From Nitratireductor basaltis (lineage in GTDB: Bacteria > Pseudomonadota > Alphaproteobacteria > Rhizobiales > Rhizobiaceae): DNA of 64,000 nt. Below the pieces are notes generated by a model. The model worked only from the letters and a program-made list of their open reading frames with translations, did no database searches and was not told where the DNA came from. Below are positions 34,660-43,940 of this stretch, in pieces. The position numbers and the translations under genes are program-made. The stretch spans positions 124,001 to 188,000 of the forward strand of contig NZ_JMQM01000003.1 of assembly GCF_000733725.1 (NCBI RefSeq). The letters are read 5' to 3'. The first letter of the stretch is position 1; every line of letters starts with the position of its first letter.

Positions 34660-36126
34660 ATGTTGCCCAGGAAAATTCATTTCACCTATTCGCTCGCGCT
34701 CCTTTTCATCACCGGTTGCTCCTTCAACAGCACGCGATACGCGGCGGAAACCTCAAACGCCCCGCAGCGACTTGCAGCAGCAAGCCCGCTGCCCGCGCCG
34801 TCTGCTCCAGGTCAGACCGCAAGGCCTGCCCCACGCCCGGTCAGGCAGGAGCAACAGCAGGTCGCCAGCACCACGCAAAACGGCGAACCGCAGTTGCGGC
34901 GTGTTCGACGTGTCGACGGAATTCAGGCCAATTTCCCGCTCCCCGGCAGCGAGATACTGCGGCCCTATGTGCAGGCAGCGCTTGAGCGATCTTCGGAATC
35001 GCGATCCGCGGAACTCGCATTGCAGAGCCGCGAGGCGGAAGTCTCGGCTGCGCGCGCCGGTTATTTCCCGACTTTCTCCTCACAGATTCAATATGCAGTA
35101 GCGGATTCTCGCGACGGTGACCGGGAGGCAGAAGGAGAAATCAGCGCCAATCAGCCGATCTTCGACTGGGGTGCGGTGAAGACCCAGGTGCTTCGCTCGC
35201 AGGAAGAAGCCAATTCGGCACGCTTCACACTCGTCCAGCGCAAGGAAGAAGCCGCGCTGCAGGCCGTGCAGGCCTATATCGACGTTCATCATGCCGAAAG
35301 GCGGATCAAGGTTGCCGAGGAAAACATCACCGCGCTTCAGCGCATCTTCAACCTTGCCGAACGCCGCCTTGAAGCCGGTGCCAGCGACACCAGCGAGCGC
35401 GACCTGGTCGGCCTGACGCTTGATCAGGCGCGTTCGGAGCTTGAGGACCAGCGCTCGCAGCTCAACCGTGCCCGCACCACCTTCCGCCTGCGGGTCGGGC
35501 GGGACGTGCAGAACACGACGGCCCTGCGCTACGACCCCGCCGTCTTTGCCACATCGAATGTCGATCTTCTCGCCTCCAACGCCCCGAGCGTACGTGCCCG
35601 CTCGCGCGAAGCCGCCGCGCTCGATCTGTCTGCGCGCGAGGCAGAACTTGAGCTTCTGCCGCGGCTGAACGCACGCGGCGTGCTGAATGCCAATGACGAT
35701 CTCTCCGATATCGATACGAGGCTCTTGTTCGAGATGCGTGGTCCGACCTCGGTCGGCCTTGGCACCTTCCGAAGGGTGGAGGCACGTCGCCAGTCGGCAG
35801 CCGCCAGCCGTTTCGAGGCGGAAGCGCAGCGTGAGGAACTGGTGCGCCGCGTGCGCGAGCAGTCCCAGCGCCTTCCCTACATCTCCAACCAGATCACGAT
35901 CCTCGACGACCAGATCGCCCGCGCGGAAGCGGTTCGTGACACCTATGAACAGCAATTTGTCGCTGCCGACCGCGCCGTCGCGGACATCCTGACGGCTCAA
36001 AGCAAGGTGCATGAACTGCAGGGTCAGAAGGAAGACATGCTGCGCGAGCGGCTCCTCTACCAGTACCAGACATTGAGCGATCTGGGGCTGCTGCGTGCCG
36101 CGGTCGGCCTTCATGTCGAACAGTAG
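34660..36126 (+). CDS. TolC-family outer-membrane lipoprotein (type I secretion outer component)
   Basis: A 488-residue TolC-like protein. ATG 34660 gives MLPRKIHFTYSLALLFITGC, a lipoprotein signal peptide with lipobox FITGC (Cys20). A Pro/Ala/Gln-rich linker runs to about residue 85. After it come the long alpha-helical barrel repeats (LQSREAEVSAARAGYFPTFS and YEQQFVAADRAVADILTAQ), the typical internal duplication. The longer frame from 34348 lacks a signal-like start. It should form the outer-membrane channel for the ABC transporter and HlyD-type adaptor encoded next, in the order seen in LapE/LapB/LapC-type systems. Confidence 0.88.
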   Translation: MLPRKIHFTYSLALLFITGCSFNSTRYAAETSNAPQRLAAASPLPAPSAPGQTARPAPRPVRQEQQQVASTTQNGEPQLRRVRRVDGIQANFPLPGSEILRPYVQAALERSSESRSAELALQSREAEVSAARAGYFPTFSSQIQYAVADSRDGDREAEGEISANQPIFDWGAVKTQVLRSQEEANSARFTLVQRKEEAALQAVQAYIDVHHAERRIKVAEENITALQRIFNLAERRLEAGASDTSERDLVGLTLDQARSELEDQRSQLNRARTTFRLRVGRDVQNTTALRYDPAVFATSNVDLLASNAPSVRARSREAAALDLSAREAELELLPRLNARGVLNANDDLSDIDTRLLFEMRGPTSVGLGTFRRVEARRQSAAASRFEAEAQREELVRRVREQSQRLPYISNQITILDDQIARAEAVRDTYEQQFVAADRAVADILTAQSKVHELQGQKEDMLRERLLYQYQTLSDLGLLRAAVGLHVEQ

Positions 36127-36171
36127 CAGCAACAGCAAAACGCGTATCAACACCGTGTCGGGAGTGCGGAA

Positions 36172-38400
36172 ATGACAGGTTCAGAGGAGATGGGCGCCGG
36201 TATTGCCGAAGACCCGGTCGTAGCGCGCAGAATGTTTGCGTCGGCGGATCACATACTCAACGGCGTCGCGTTGCTTTGCCGGCTGAACAATCGTGACCTC
36301 TCGGAGGAGGCGCTGAAGACGGGCCTGCCGCTGGTTGATGGAAAGCTGACACTGGAGCTGGTTCCCCGCGCCATGCGCCGCGCGGGGTTGCAGGGTCACG
36401 TCACCACGGCAACGCTTGGTGAAATCCACAAGGATCTGCTGCCGGTTCTCATCCTGCTTGAAGACGGCAGCACATGTGCCGTCACCGACCGCATGGAGGA
36501 TGATTTCCGCATCATCCGTCCCGAGCTGGACGAGCACACGGTGACCTATTCGCATGACGAGCTCGCCGCTCTTTTCGGAGGCACGGTCATCTATGCCGGT
36601 GCGCGCGATGTCATTGACGGCCGCGCGGATGACATCACCGTACCCGATCAAGGCCACTGGCTGTGGCGCAATGTGCGGGCGAATTCAACCGGTTTCACCG
36701 AGGTCGGCCTTGCCGCGGCACTTGCCAATCTTCTGGCGGTGGTCTCAGCGCTTTTTGCCATGCAGGTCTATGACCGGGTGATCCCAAATTTCGCCTTCTC
36801 CACACTTTGGGTTCTGGCCATCGGCGTCTGTGTGGCCATCGTCTTCGAAGCCATGCTGCGCACGGTGCGCTCGCATCTCATGGACAAGATTGGCCGCTCC
36901 ATCGACATGCGCATTTCCGCCGAGCTTTTCGAGCATGTGATGAACGTGCAATGCGCCGCCCGCCCGCGTTCCAACGGTGCCTTCATCAACCAGGTGCGCG
37001 AGGTGGAGGCGGTGCGCGAATTCTTCACCTCCACCACCATCGGTGCGATCAGCGATCTGCCATTCGTGCTTCTCTTTCTTTTCGTGATGTGGACCATCGG
37101 CGGGCCGCTGGCGCTCGTTCTCATGATCGCCATTCCCGTCATCATCGGCGCCGGTTTCCTGGCGCAGGTGCCGCTCGCGAAACTGTCCAAGAACCATCAC
37201 AAGGAAGCCTCCATCCGCAATGGCATCCTCATCGAGGCTGTCTCCAATCCCGAAACGGTGAAGGCCTATCAGGGCGAAGCCGGTTTCCAGCGGCTTTGGG
37301 AGGAATACAACCAGCTTCTGGTGAAGAACTCCATCAAGCAGCGCTCGCTGGGCTCCAGCCTCACCTATCTGGCGACTTCCGTGCAGCAGCTTTCCTATGT
37401 CTTCGTCATCGTCGCCGGTGTCTATCTGGTGCAGGCGGGTTCGATCTCCGTGGGCGCACTCATTGCCGCCTCCATCCTCTCATCGCGCACCATCGCACCC
37501 CTGGGCCAGCTATCCGCGATCTTTGCCCGCTGGCAGCAAATGAAGACCTCGCTGACTGGCCTCAACAAGGTCATGCAGCTTCCCGTCGACCGCCCACGCG
37601 GTCGTCAATTCGTCTCCCGACCTGCCCTTGAAGGCTCTTACGAATTCGTCGAGACGAAATTCACCTATGGCAAGGACGAGGCGACTGTTCTCGACATTCC
37701 GAAGCTTGAGATCGAGGGTGGAGATGCCGTCGCACTGCTCGGCAACAACGGTGCAGGAAAATCGACAATCCTGAAGCTCATGTCGGGCCTTTATTTCCCA
37801 TCCTCGGGCAATCTCAATCTCGACGGCACCGATATCCGCCAGATCGACCCCTCGGATATCCGCCGTCAGATCGGCTATTTCCCGCAGGAAATCTCGCTCT
37901 TCTTTGGCACGCTGCGCTCCAACCTCTCCTTCGGGCTTGGGCATGTCAGTGACGAGGAGATGCTTGCCGCGCTGGAATTTGCCGGTGCGGAAAATCTCGT
38001 GCGCCGCCACGCCAAGGGGCTCGACCGCCCCATAGGGGAAGGCGGCAAGGGCCTGTCAGGCGGGCAGCGCCAGTCGGTCGGTCTGGCGCGTCTTTGGCTG
38101 CGCGATCCGCGCATCGTTTTGATGGACGAACCCACAGCGGCCATGGATCAGGCGACCGAGACCAGGGTCATCAACAATATGGAGAACTGGCTCGCCGGGC
38201 GGACACTGATCGTCGCAACCCATCGCCAGCCAATCCTGCGTCTTGTCAACAAGGCGCTCGTCATGCGCGGCGGCAAGGTAACGGCCTTTGGCCCGCGCGA
38301 TGAAATCCTGAACAAGCATACGGGCAACAAGCGCACCCGCACCGCGCCGCGCGGCGATGCGACACCGCAGCTTGCCACCCCTGTTGGTACGACGGAGTAG
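36172..38400 (+). CDS. Type I secretion ABC transporter (LapB/RtxB type) with degenerate peptidase-like domain
   Basis: A 742-residue ABC exporter. Residues 20-140 form a C39-peptidase-like domain in which the catalytic cysteine position reads ILNGVALL, so it is probably inactive, as in non-cleaving exporters. The membrane domain spans about 175-440. The nucleotide-binding domain has Walker A GNNGAGKST (from 524), signature LSGGQ (628-632) and Walker B IVLMDEPT (from 648). The organisation matches LapB-type transporters of large adhesins. It presumably exports one or both of the Ig-like proteins upstream. The HlyD-type gene begins four bases after the stop. Confidence 0.93.
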   Translation: MTGSEEMGAGIAEDPVVARRMFASADHILNGVALLCRLNNRDLSEEALKTGLPLVDGKLTLELVPRAMRRAGLQGHVTTATLGEIHKDLLPVLILLEDGSTCAVTDRMEDDFRIIRPELDEHTVTYSHDELAALFGGTVIYAGARDVIDGRADDITVPDQGHWLWRNVRANSTGFTEVGLAAALANLLAVVSALFAMQVYDRVIPNFAFSTLWVLAIGVCVAIVFEAMLRTVRSHLMDKIGRSIDMRISAELFEHVMNVQCAARPRSNGAFINQVREVEAVREFFTSTTIGAISDLPFVLLFLFVMWTIGGPLALVLMIAIPVIIGAGFLAQVPLAKLSKNHHKEASIRNGILIEAVSNPETVKAYQGEAGFQRLWEEYNQLLVKNSIKQRSLGSSLTYLATSVQQLSYVFVIVAGVYLVQAGSISVGALIAASILSSRTIAPLGQLSAIFARWQQMKTSLTGLNKVMQLPVDRPRGRQFVSRPALEGSYEFVETKFTYGKDEATVLDIPKLEIEGGDAVALLGNNGAGKSTILKLMSGLYFPSSGNLNLDGTDIRQIDPSDIRRQIGYFPQEISLFFGTLRSNLSFGLGHVSDEEMLAALEFAGAENLVRRHAKGLDRPIGEGGKGLSGGQRQSVGLARLWLRDPRIVLMDEPTAAMDQATETRVINNMENWLAGRTLIVATHRQPILRLVNKALVMRGGKVTAFGPRDEILNKHTGNKRTRTAPRGDATPQLATPVGTTE

Positions 38401-38404
38401 GACC

Positions 38405-39553
38405 ATGATTGACAGCACCCGCAAGGACCGCACGCTGCTTTACGTCATAGCGGCGCTCATGGTTTCCTTCGTCACCTGGGCATCAATCGCCCGCGTGGAT
38501 GAATACACACGAGGCCAGGGCAAGGTGGTGCCCTTGAGCGGTGCCCAGGTGATCCAGAGTCTGGAAGGCGGCATCCTTCAGGATCTCGAGGTCAGCGAGG
38601 GCGACCGTGTCACCCAGGGCCAGAAGGTTGCCGTGCTCGACAGCACGGGGGTCCAATCCGAATATGATGACCTTCTGGGCCGGTCCGCCTTTCTGCGCGC
38701 TAAGCTGGCGCGCATTCGCGCCGAGCTTGCCGAGGAAGACGAGATTGTTTTTGCGGACGACCTGTCGAACTACCCGAACATCCTGCGCACAGAGCGTACC
38801 CTGTTCGATGCACGTCGCCGCAGAATCCGGGAGTTGAAGGAAACTCAGGCCGAGCGCGAACGCCTGACCCGCAGCGAATTGTCCATCATTGAGGGGCTGG
38901 GGCGCTCCGGTGCGGCCAGCAAGGCAAGCATCATCCAGTTGCAGCGTTCGCTTGCCGACATGCAGCAGGACGTGGCCGAAAACCTCAATACCTACTATCA
39001 GGAACTGGCCACCGAACTTGCCGAGAACGAGGCCGAGCTTCTCAGCGTGCGCCAGCAGCTTTCTCAAAAGAAGGATGTGCTGGAGCGCACCGTGCTTCGC
39101 TCTCCCGTCGATGGCATCGTCAACAAGCGCTACATCAACACGCGCGGCGGAGTATTGGCGCCCGGCGAAAAGATCATGGAGATCGTGCCAATTGGCGACC
39201 GCCAGATCATTGAGGCCGAAATCGACCCGAAGGATGTCGCCTTTCTTTCCACCGGCCAGCCCGCAAGCGTCAAGCTGACCGCTTATGACTACACGATCTA
39301 CGGGATGCTCGAAGGGGAGCTTGTCCATATCAGCCCGGACACGATCCTCGACCAGACGCGCCCGGACGCACAACCATTCTATGCAGTGCGCATCCGCACC
39401 GACGGCAAGGGCTTGGAAGACGCAAACGGAGAGCCCCTGCCGATCATCCCCGGCATGATTGCGGAGGTTAATATCCAGACCGGCAACCGCCGGGTCATCA
39501 CCTCGCTGCTCAAACCCGTCCTGCGCGGCACGGAGGCCTTCAGCCAGCGCTAG
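38405..39553 (+). CDS. HlyD-family periplasmic adaptor (type I secretion membrane fusion protein)
   Basis: A 382-residue adaptor. It has one N-terminal membrane segment (LLYVIAALMVSFVTWAS, residues 11-27), then the lipoyl half-motif VVPLSGAQVIQSLEGGIL and a long coiled coil (about 100-235). The second half-motif (VLRSPVDGIVNKRYINTRGG) and a beta-barrel end follow. It connects the inner-membrane ABC exporter to the TolC-like channel. ATG 38405 follows the transporter stop after four bases; the open frame upstream overlaps that gene. Confidence 0.93.
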   Translation: MIDSTRKDRTLLYVIAALMVSFVTWASIARVDEYTRGQGKVVPLSGAQVIQSLEGGILQDLEVSEGDRVTQGQKVAVLDSTGVQSEYDDLLGRSAFLRAKLARIRAELAEEDEIVFADDLSNYPNILRTERTLFDARRRRIRELKETQAERERLTRSELSIIEGLGRSGAASKASIIQLQRSLADMQQDVAENLNTYYQELATELAENEAELLSVRQQLSQKKDVLERTVLRSPVDGIVNKRYINTRGGVLAPGEKIMEIVPIGDRQIIEAEIDPKDVAFLSTGQPASVKLTAYDYTIYGMLEGELVHISPDTILDQTRPDAQPFYAVRIRTDGKGLEDANGEPLPIIPGMIAEVNIQTGNRRVITSLLKPVLRGTEAFSQR

Positions 39554-39672
39554 ACGCTGTCCAGTATCGATGAAGTCTCTGGAGCAATCTGCGTCCGGGA
39601 ATCCGGTGGTCTTGTCTGAACCGCGCTGCTAAGCCAGCGGCCACAATCAGACCATCTCTTCTGGAGTCCTTG

Positions 39673-40770
39673 ATGTCGCAGAATTCCGACACCCGCCTTG
39701 AAGCCCTACGCGCCCGCATGGGTGAGACCGGAACCGACCTCGTTGCTATCGGTCCCTCCAGCCACATGATGTGGCTTGCTGGCCTTGACCCGCATGGCGA
39801 CGAGCGTCCGGTCATGCTTTTGGTCAGCGCCCACTATGCGGGCTTCCTGATGCCTGCGCTCAATGCCGACAGCGCACGTCAGAAAACCGACCTGCCCTTC
39901 CACCCCTGGGCCGACGACCATGGACCTGATGTAGCACTGGGTGAACTTCTCGAGACGCTGAAACTGCCCGCAGACGGCGTTTCGATCGCCATCGACGAGA
40001 CGATGCGCGCTGATTTCGCGCTCATGCTGCTCGACCGTCTGAATGTGAAAAACCGCGCCTTCACGCTTGATACGCTGGGCCATTTGCGCGCGCGCAAAGA
40101 CGCTGCGGAATACAAGCTCCTGAAAGCGAGCGCGCTTCTGAACGACCGCGCCATGCAGGCGGGTTTCGACGCGTTGCGCGAGGGCATTACCGAACGCGAG
40201 ATCGCGACCGTTATTCGCGACGTCTACAAGGCCGAAGGTGCTGCGCCCGAATTCACCAGCGTCTGCTTCGCCGGCAACGGCGCCTTTCCGCATCACCACA
40301 CTGGCGCGACGCAGTTGAAAACAGGCGACGCCGTCCTCATCGACACCGGTGGCCGGCTTGAAGGTTATCCCTCCGACATGACGCGGGTGGGCTATTTCGG
40401 CGAGCCGGACGAGGAGTTCCGCAAGATCCACGCCATCGTCAACCGCGCCGTGGAGGCAGCCCTCGCCGCCGCCCGCCCCGGCGTTGTCGCACGCGACATC
40501 GACCGCGCCGCCCGCTCTGTCATCGAGGACGCAGGCTACGGAGAACGCTTCCTCCACCGCACGGGCCATGGCCTCGGCGTCGACATCCACGAGCCTCCGT
40601 ATATCACAGCCACTTCCGATGCAGTCCTGGACGAGGGCATGGTCTTTTCCATCGAACCGGGCATCTACCTGCCCGGCAGATTCGGCCTGCGGCTGGAGGA
40701 AATCGTCATCATGCGCGCCGACGGGGCGGAAATCCTCTCCGAAATGCCGCGCGATGCAGTGCTGAGGTAG
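39673..40770 (+). CDS. M24-family metallopeptidase (Xaa-Pro peptidase type)
   Basis: A 365-residue creatinase/prolidase-fold enzyme. The N-terminal domain (to about 130) is followed by the pita-bread catalytic domain. Metal ligands are visible in LIDTGG and SDMTRVG (two Asp), RTGHGLG (His), SIEPGIY and LEEIVIM (two Glu), plus the HHHTGA motif. There is no signal peptide, so it is cytoplasmic. ATG 39673 has GGAG 6 bases upstream; the TTG one codon earlier is the alternative. The role is likely general dipeptide or peptide turnover. It is convergent with the tctA gene. Confidence 0.93.
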   Translation: MSQNSDTRLEALRARMGETGTDLVAIGPSSHMMWLAGLDPHGDERPVMLLVSAHYAGFLMPALNADSARQKTDLPFHPWADDHGPDVALGELLETLKLPADGVSIAIDETMRADFALMLLDRLNVKNRAFTLDTLGHLRARKDAAEYKLLKASALLNDRAMQAGFDALREGITEREIATVIRDVYKAEGAAPEFTSVCFAGNGAFPHHHTGATQLKTGDAVLIDTGGRLEGYPSDMTRVGYFGEPDEEFRKIHAIVNRAVEAALAAARPGVVARDIDRAARSVIEDAGYGERFLHRTGHGLGVDIHEPPYITATSDAVLDEGMVFSIEPGIYLPGRFGLRLEEIVIMRADGAEILSEMPRDAVLR

Positions 40771-40800
40771 GCGACCCCCCTACCTCGCGCTGCACGTTTT
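40764..40800. terminator. Bidirectional hairpin between the peptidase and tctA
   Basis: GAGGTAGG (40764-40771) and CCTACCTC (40779-40786) form a perfect 8-bp stem overlapping the peptidase stop. A run of T starts 10 bp later at 40797. It probably terminates the peptidase transcript. Confidence 0.5.
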
Positions 40801-42345
40801 TTACTGCTGTTCCGGCGAAAGCCCAAGCTCGTCACGCGGTGCCCTGCGGTTCTGGATATGGCGCCTGATCGCACCGATCAGGGCGCTCCCCCAGACGACG
40901 AAGACGAGAACGCCCAGTGCGGCGGCAATCGGTCTGTCGAAGAAGGCCGTCAGGTCGCCGCCCGACTTGATCATCGAGGTGATGAAGGTGCGCTCGAACA
41001 TGCCACCGAGCACGAGGCCGAGAATGATCGGCGCAACGGGAAAGCCGTTCTCCTCAAGGATCCAGCCAATGAGCCCCATCACCAGCATCAGCACGATGCC
41101 ATAGCCCGAATTGGTCAGCGCAAAGGAACCAACCACGCACAGGCTCAGGATCAGTGGCAGCAGAATGCGGCGCGGCACGCTCAAAACGAACCACGAGCCC
41201 TTCACCGCAAGCCAGCCAAGCGGCACCATGGCGATGATCGTCAGGATGAAGATCATGAAGACGGCGTAGATCAGCTCCGGCGTCTGCAGGAACACGCTCG
41301 GCCCCGGATTGATGCCCTTCATGTAGAGAACGCCGATCACGATGGCCGTGACACTGTCGCCGGGAATGCCGAAGACCAGCGCGGGTATCCAGGAGCCGCC
41401 GACAGCCGCATTGTTTGCTGACGAACCGTCCACCAGTCCTTCAACATGACCGGTCCCGAACTTCTCCGGCTCGCGGGAGAAACGCTTGGAAATCGCATAG
41501 GCCATCCAGGCCGCGATATCCGCGCCCGCCCCCGGCAGCGCGCCAACAAATGTTCCGAGCGTCATGGAACGCATGATGTTTTTCGGATAGCGCAGCAGGA
41601 TCGAGCCCACCCCCTTGAACAAGGGCCCGCGCGTTGGCGGAACCTGCGGGATGGGCGCGGCCGATTTCAGCCTGATCGCCCCGCGCAGGATTTCGCCCAT
41701 CGCAAACAGGCCGATCATGGTCGGCACGAATTCTATGCCTGCCAGAAGATCGGTATTGCCGAAGGTAAAACGCGGCGTGCCGGATGCAGGATCAAGGCCG
41801 ACTGTCGCAAGTGCGATACCCAGAAAGAGCGAAACCGCTGCCTTGAGCGGGTCCGACGAAGCGATGAAGACCGCGCAGGACAGGCCAAGTGTAGCCAGCC
41901 AGAAATATTCGAAGGATGTGAATTTCAGCGCGAATTCGGCCAGAAGCGGGGCGCAGAGAATGAGGACCGCCACACCAAACAATCCGCCCACCGCCGAGGC
42001 AAGCAATGCCGTGCCAAGGCTGTGATTGAGTTTACCCGACAATGCGAGCTTGTGCGCGTCTTCGACATAGGCAGCCGAGGCCGGCGTGCCGGGCATGCGC
42101 AGAAGCGCGCCGGGAATGTCACCGGCAAAGATCGCCATGCCGCTTGCGGTCACAATGGCAGCTAGAGCGGGGATCGGATCCATGAAGAATGTAACCGGCA
42201 CCAGAAGCGCTGTCGCCATGGTTGCCGTCAGCCCCGGCATCGCACCAACAAACATGCCGAACGCGCCGGCCAGAATCACCACCAGCATGACTTCAAGGGT
42301 GAACACCAGAGCCGCGGCCTGGAACAGGATATCGAGGAAGGACAT
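40801..42345 (-). CDS. tctA: Tripartite tricarboxylate transporter large permease
   Basis: A 514-residue membrane protein with about twelve segments and TctA hallmarks: GMFVGAMPGLTATMATALLVP near residue 30, PGTPASAAYVEDAH near 87 and GALPGAGADIAAWMAYAISKR near 265. It ends with an Arg-rich cytoplasmic tail. It imports a carboxylate with the TctC binding protein and TctB. It is last in the operon, two bases after tctB. The upstream DapA-family gene suggests the substrate is a sugar acid or keto acid rather than citrate. Confidence 0.95.
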   Translation of the reverse strand: MSFLDILFQAAALVFTLEVMLVVILAGAFGMFVGAMPGLTATMATALLVPVTFFMDPIPALAAIVTASGMAIFAGDIPGALLRMPGTPASAAYVEDAHKLALSGKLNHSLGTALLASAVGGLFGVAVLILCAPLLAEFALKFTSFEYFWLATLGLSCAVFIASSDPLKAAVSLFLGIALATVGLDPASGTPRFTFGNTDLLAGIEFVPTMIGLFAMGEILRGAIRLKSAAPIPQVPPTRGPLFKGVGSILLRYPKNIMRSMTLGTFVGALPGAGADIAAWMAYAISKRFSREPEKFGTGHVEGLVDGSSANNAAVGGSWIPALVFGIPGDSVTAIVIGVLYMKGINPGPSVFLQTPELIYAVFMIFILTIIAMVPLGWLAVKGSWFVLSVPRRILLPLILSLCVVGSFALTNSGYGIVLMLVMGLIGWILEENGFPVAPIILGLVLGGMFERTFITSMIKSGGDLTAFFDRPIAAALGVLVFVVWGSALIGAIRRHIQNRRAPRDELGLSPEQQ

Positions 42346-42347
42346 GG

Positions 42348-42836
42348 TTAGATGATCCCTTCAAGGAAGCCGCGGGCCAGAGGCACTTTGAGAATTATGG
42401 CAAACAGCCACCAGCAAAGCGCCGTGCCGAATATGGAAACAGCTATGGCGGCCAGCCACGGCACGCGAAACCACACGAAGAGGCAGAACAAAGTGGCCAG
42501 CGACACCGGAATGAAGCCGATATGCGGTGCCAGAAGGATCTGCAGGACCACAGTCGCGATGATCAGTATGGCCGAGATGGCACCGTCACGGGTTTGCAAT
42601 CCCTCGTCCAGGGAAACCACGGAGGCTCCCTTTCTCACGCCGCTCATGAAACGTTGGCGCATGTCGCGCAGAAGCAAAAGCAGACCGGTTGCTATGAAGC
42701 CGACGCCAAGCAGGGTGGGCAACAGGGAAGCGCCATAGGGTTGACCGGGAAAAGATGGAAAGCCCGATGCAACATGCACCATGAATATCCCCAGGCACGC
42801 GATCAGCGCACCCGTCAGGGCGTCGGTCAGCTTCAT
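42348..42836 (-). CDS. tctB: Tripartite tricarboxylate transporter small permease
   Basis: A 162-residue four-segment membrane protein of the TctB family (MKLTDALTGALIACLGIFMV start, HIGFIPVSLATLFCLFVWF in the third segment). Two ATGs are adjacent; the second (42836) sits 5 bases from GGGAGG and is preferred. It is coupled to tctA, whose start lies 2 bases beyond its stop. A hairpin separates it from tctC. Confidence 0.9.
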   Translation of the reverse strand: MKLTDALTGALIACLGIFMVHVASGFPSFPGQPYGASLLPTLLGVGFIATGLLLLLRDMRQRFMSGVRKGASVVSLDEGLQTRDGAISAILIIATVVLQILLAPHIGFIPVSLATLFCLFVWFRVPWLAAIAVSIFGTALCWWLFAIILKVPLARGFLEGII

Positions 42837-42854
42837 CATGTCCTCCCAGATGGC

Positions 42855-42881
42855 GATGGAGCGCGGCAGGCGCGCTCCATC
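42855..42881 (-). repeat. Hairpin between tctC and tctB
   Basis: GATGGAGCGCG and CGCGCTCCATC form a perfect 11-bp stem with a 5-base loop just beyond the tctC stop. There is no T-run. It probably stabilises the tctC message or attenuates the permease genes. Confidence 0.65.
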
Positions 42882-42892
42882 ATTGTCGACTA

Positions 42893-43891
42893 TCAGCTTT
42901 TGGCCAGGCCGGCAGCTTCAAGTGCCTCTTTCATGAGCGTATCGGTTTCGGCCATGAATGCGGCATGTTCTTCCGGCGGCATGTAGCGAATGCCAAAGCC
43001 ACGATTGTTCATGAACTCGACGAATTCCGGATCCTTGGAAATCTCGGCAAGCGCATCGGAGATGGCCTTGGCCGCGTCGGCATCCATGTCCTTCGGACCA
43101 CAGACGCCACGCCATGTCGACAGCGCGAAGGTACCACCGGCTTCCTTCAGCGTCGGCACGTCCGGATGGGATGCGGCGCGCTCATCGGCCATAACGCCGA
43201 GATTGATGGCACGGCCTGCATCCACCATGGCCTTGGTTTCCGCGAGCGATACGGTGACCAGATCGATGCCGCCGGCGATCAGATCCTGCATGGCGGGAGC
43301 AGAACCTTCCGAGGGCACCCAGGTCACATGGTCGGGGGCAAGGTCCATCGAGAGCAGCCAGCCGATAAGTGCAAGGTGCCAGATGCCGCCCTGGCCGGTG
43401 CCCGATGCCTTGAACGTGCCAGGCTCGGAGGCCTTGATCGCATCGGCCAGTTCCTGGATCGTCTTGTATTCGGAGTTTGCATTGACGGTCACGCCCGGAC
43501 TGTCGGCATTCATGAGGCCAAGCGGCGTGTAGTTTTCGGCAGTCAGATCGGTAAGGCCAACATGGTGCATCATGGCGATCTCGACCGTAACGAGGCCGAT
43601 CGTGTAACCGTCAGGCTTGCTGTTGGCGATCGCCGAATGGCCAACGACGCCCGAACCGCCTGTGCGGTTGACGACGTTGAAGGTTTCGCCGAGGCGCTTT
43701 TCAAGCAGCGACGCGATCATGCGACCGGTTGCGTCGGTGCCGCCGCCTGCACCCCAGGGCACCACCATGGTCACCGGGCGCGTGGGATAGTCAGCGGCAA
43801 ATGCGCCGGCCATCGGCATGAGGCCGAGTGCACCCAAGGCGGCTGCACCTTTGAGAACGCCACGGCGTGTCGGATTGTTGAAGTCAGTCAT
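42893..43891 (-). CDS. tctC: Tripartite tricarboxylate transporter solute-binding protein, Tat-exported
   Basis: A 332-residue periplasmic protein. The N-terminus MTDFNNPTRRGVLKGAAALG carries a twin-arginine motif, so export by the Tat pathway is likely, cleaving near AGAFA-ADYP. The mature region has the Bug/TctC signatures (VVPWGAGGGTDATGRMIA and VNRTGGSGVVGHSAIANSKPDGYT). ATG 43891 has GGGAGGAA upstream; the longer open frame overlaps the DapA-family gene. It captures a carboxylate for TctAB. Confidence 0.93.
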   Translation of the reverse strand: MTDFNNPTRRGVLKGAAALGALGLMPMAGAFAADYPTRPVTMVVPWGAGGGTDATGRMIASLLEKRLGETFNVVNRTGGSGVVGHSAIANSKPDGYTIGLVTVEIAMMHHVGLTDLTAENYTPLGLMNADSPGVTVNANSEYKTIQELADAIKASEPGTFKASGTGQGGIWHLALIGWLLSMDLAPDHVTWVPSEGSAPAMQDLIAGGIDLVTVSLAETKAMVDAGRAINLGVMADERAASHPDVPTLKEAGGTFALSTWRGVCGPKDMDADAAKAISDALAEISKDPEFVEFMNNRGFGIRYMPPEEHAAFMAETDTLMKEALEAAGLAKS

Positions 43892-43940
43892 GTATTCCTC
43901 CCTTGGATCATCAATTCTCGACCGGATGCGGCCGATTTCC

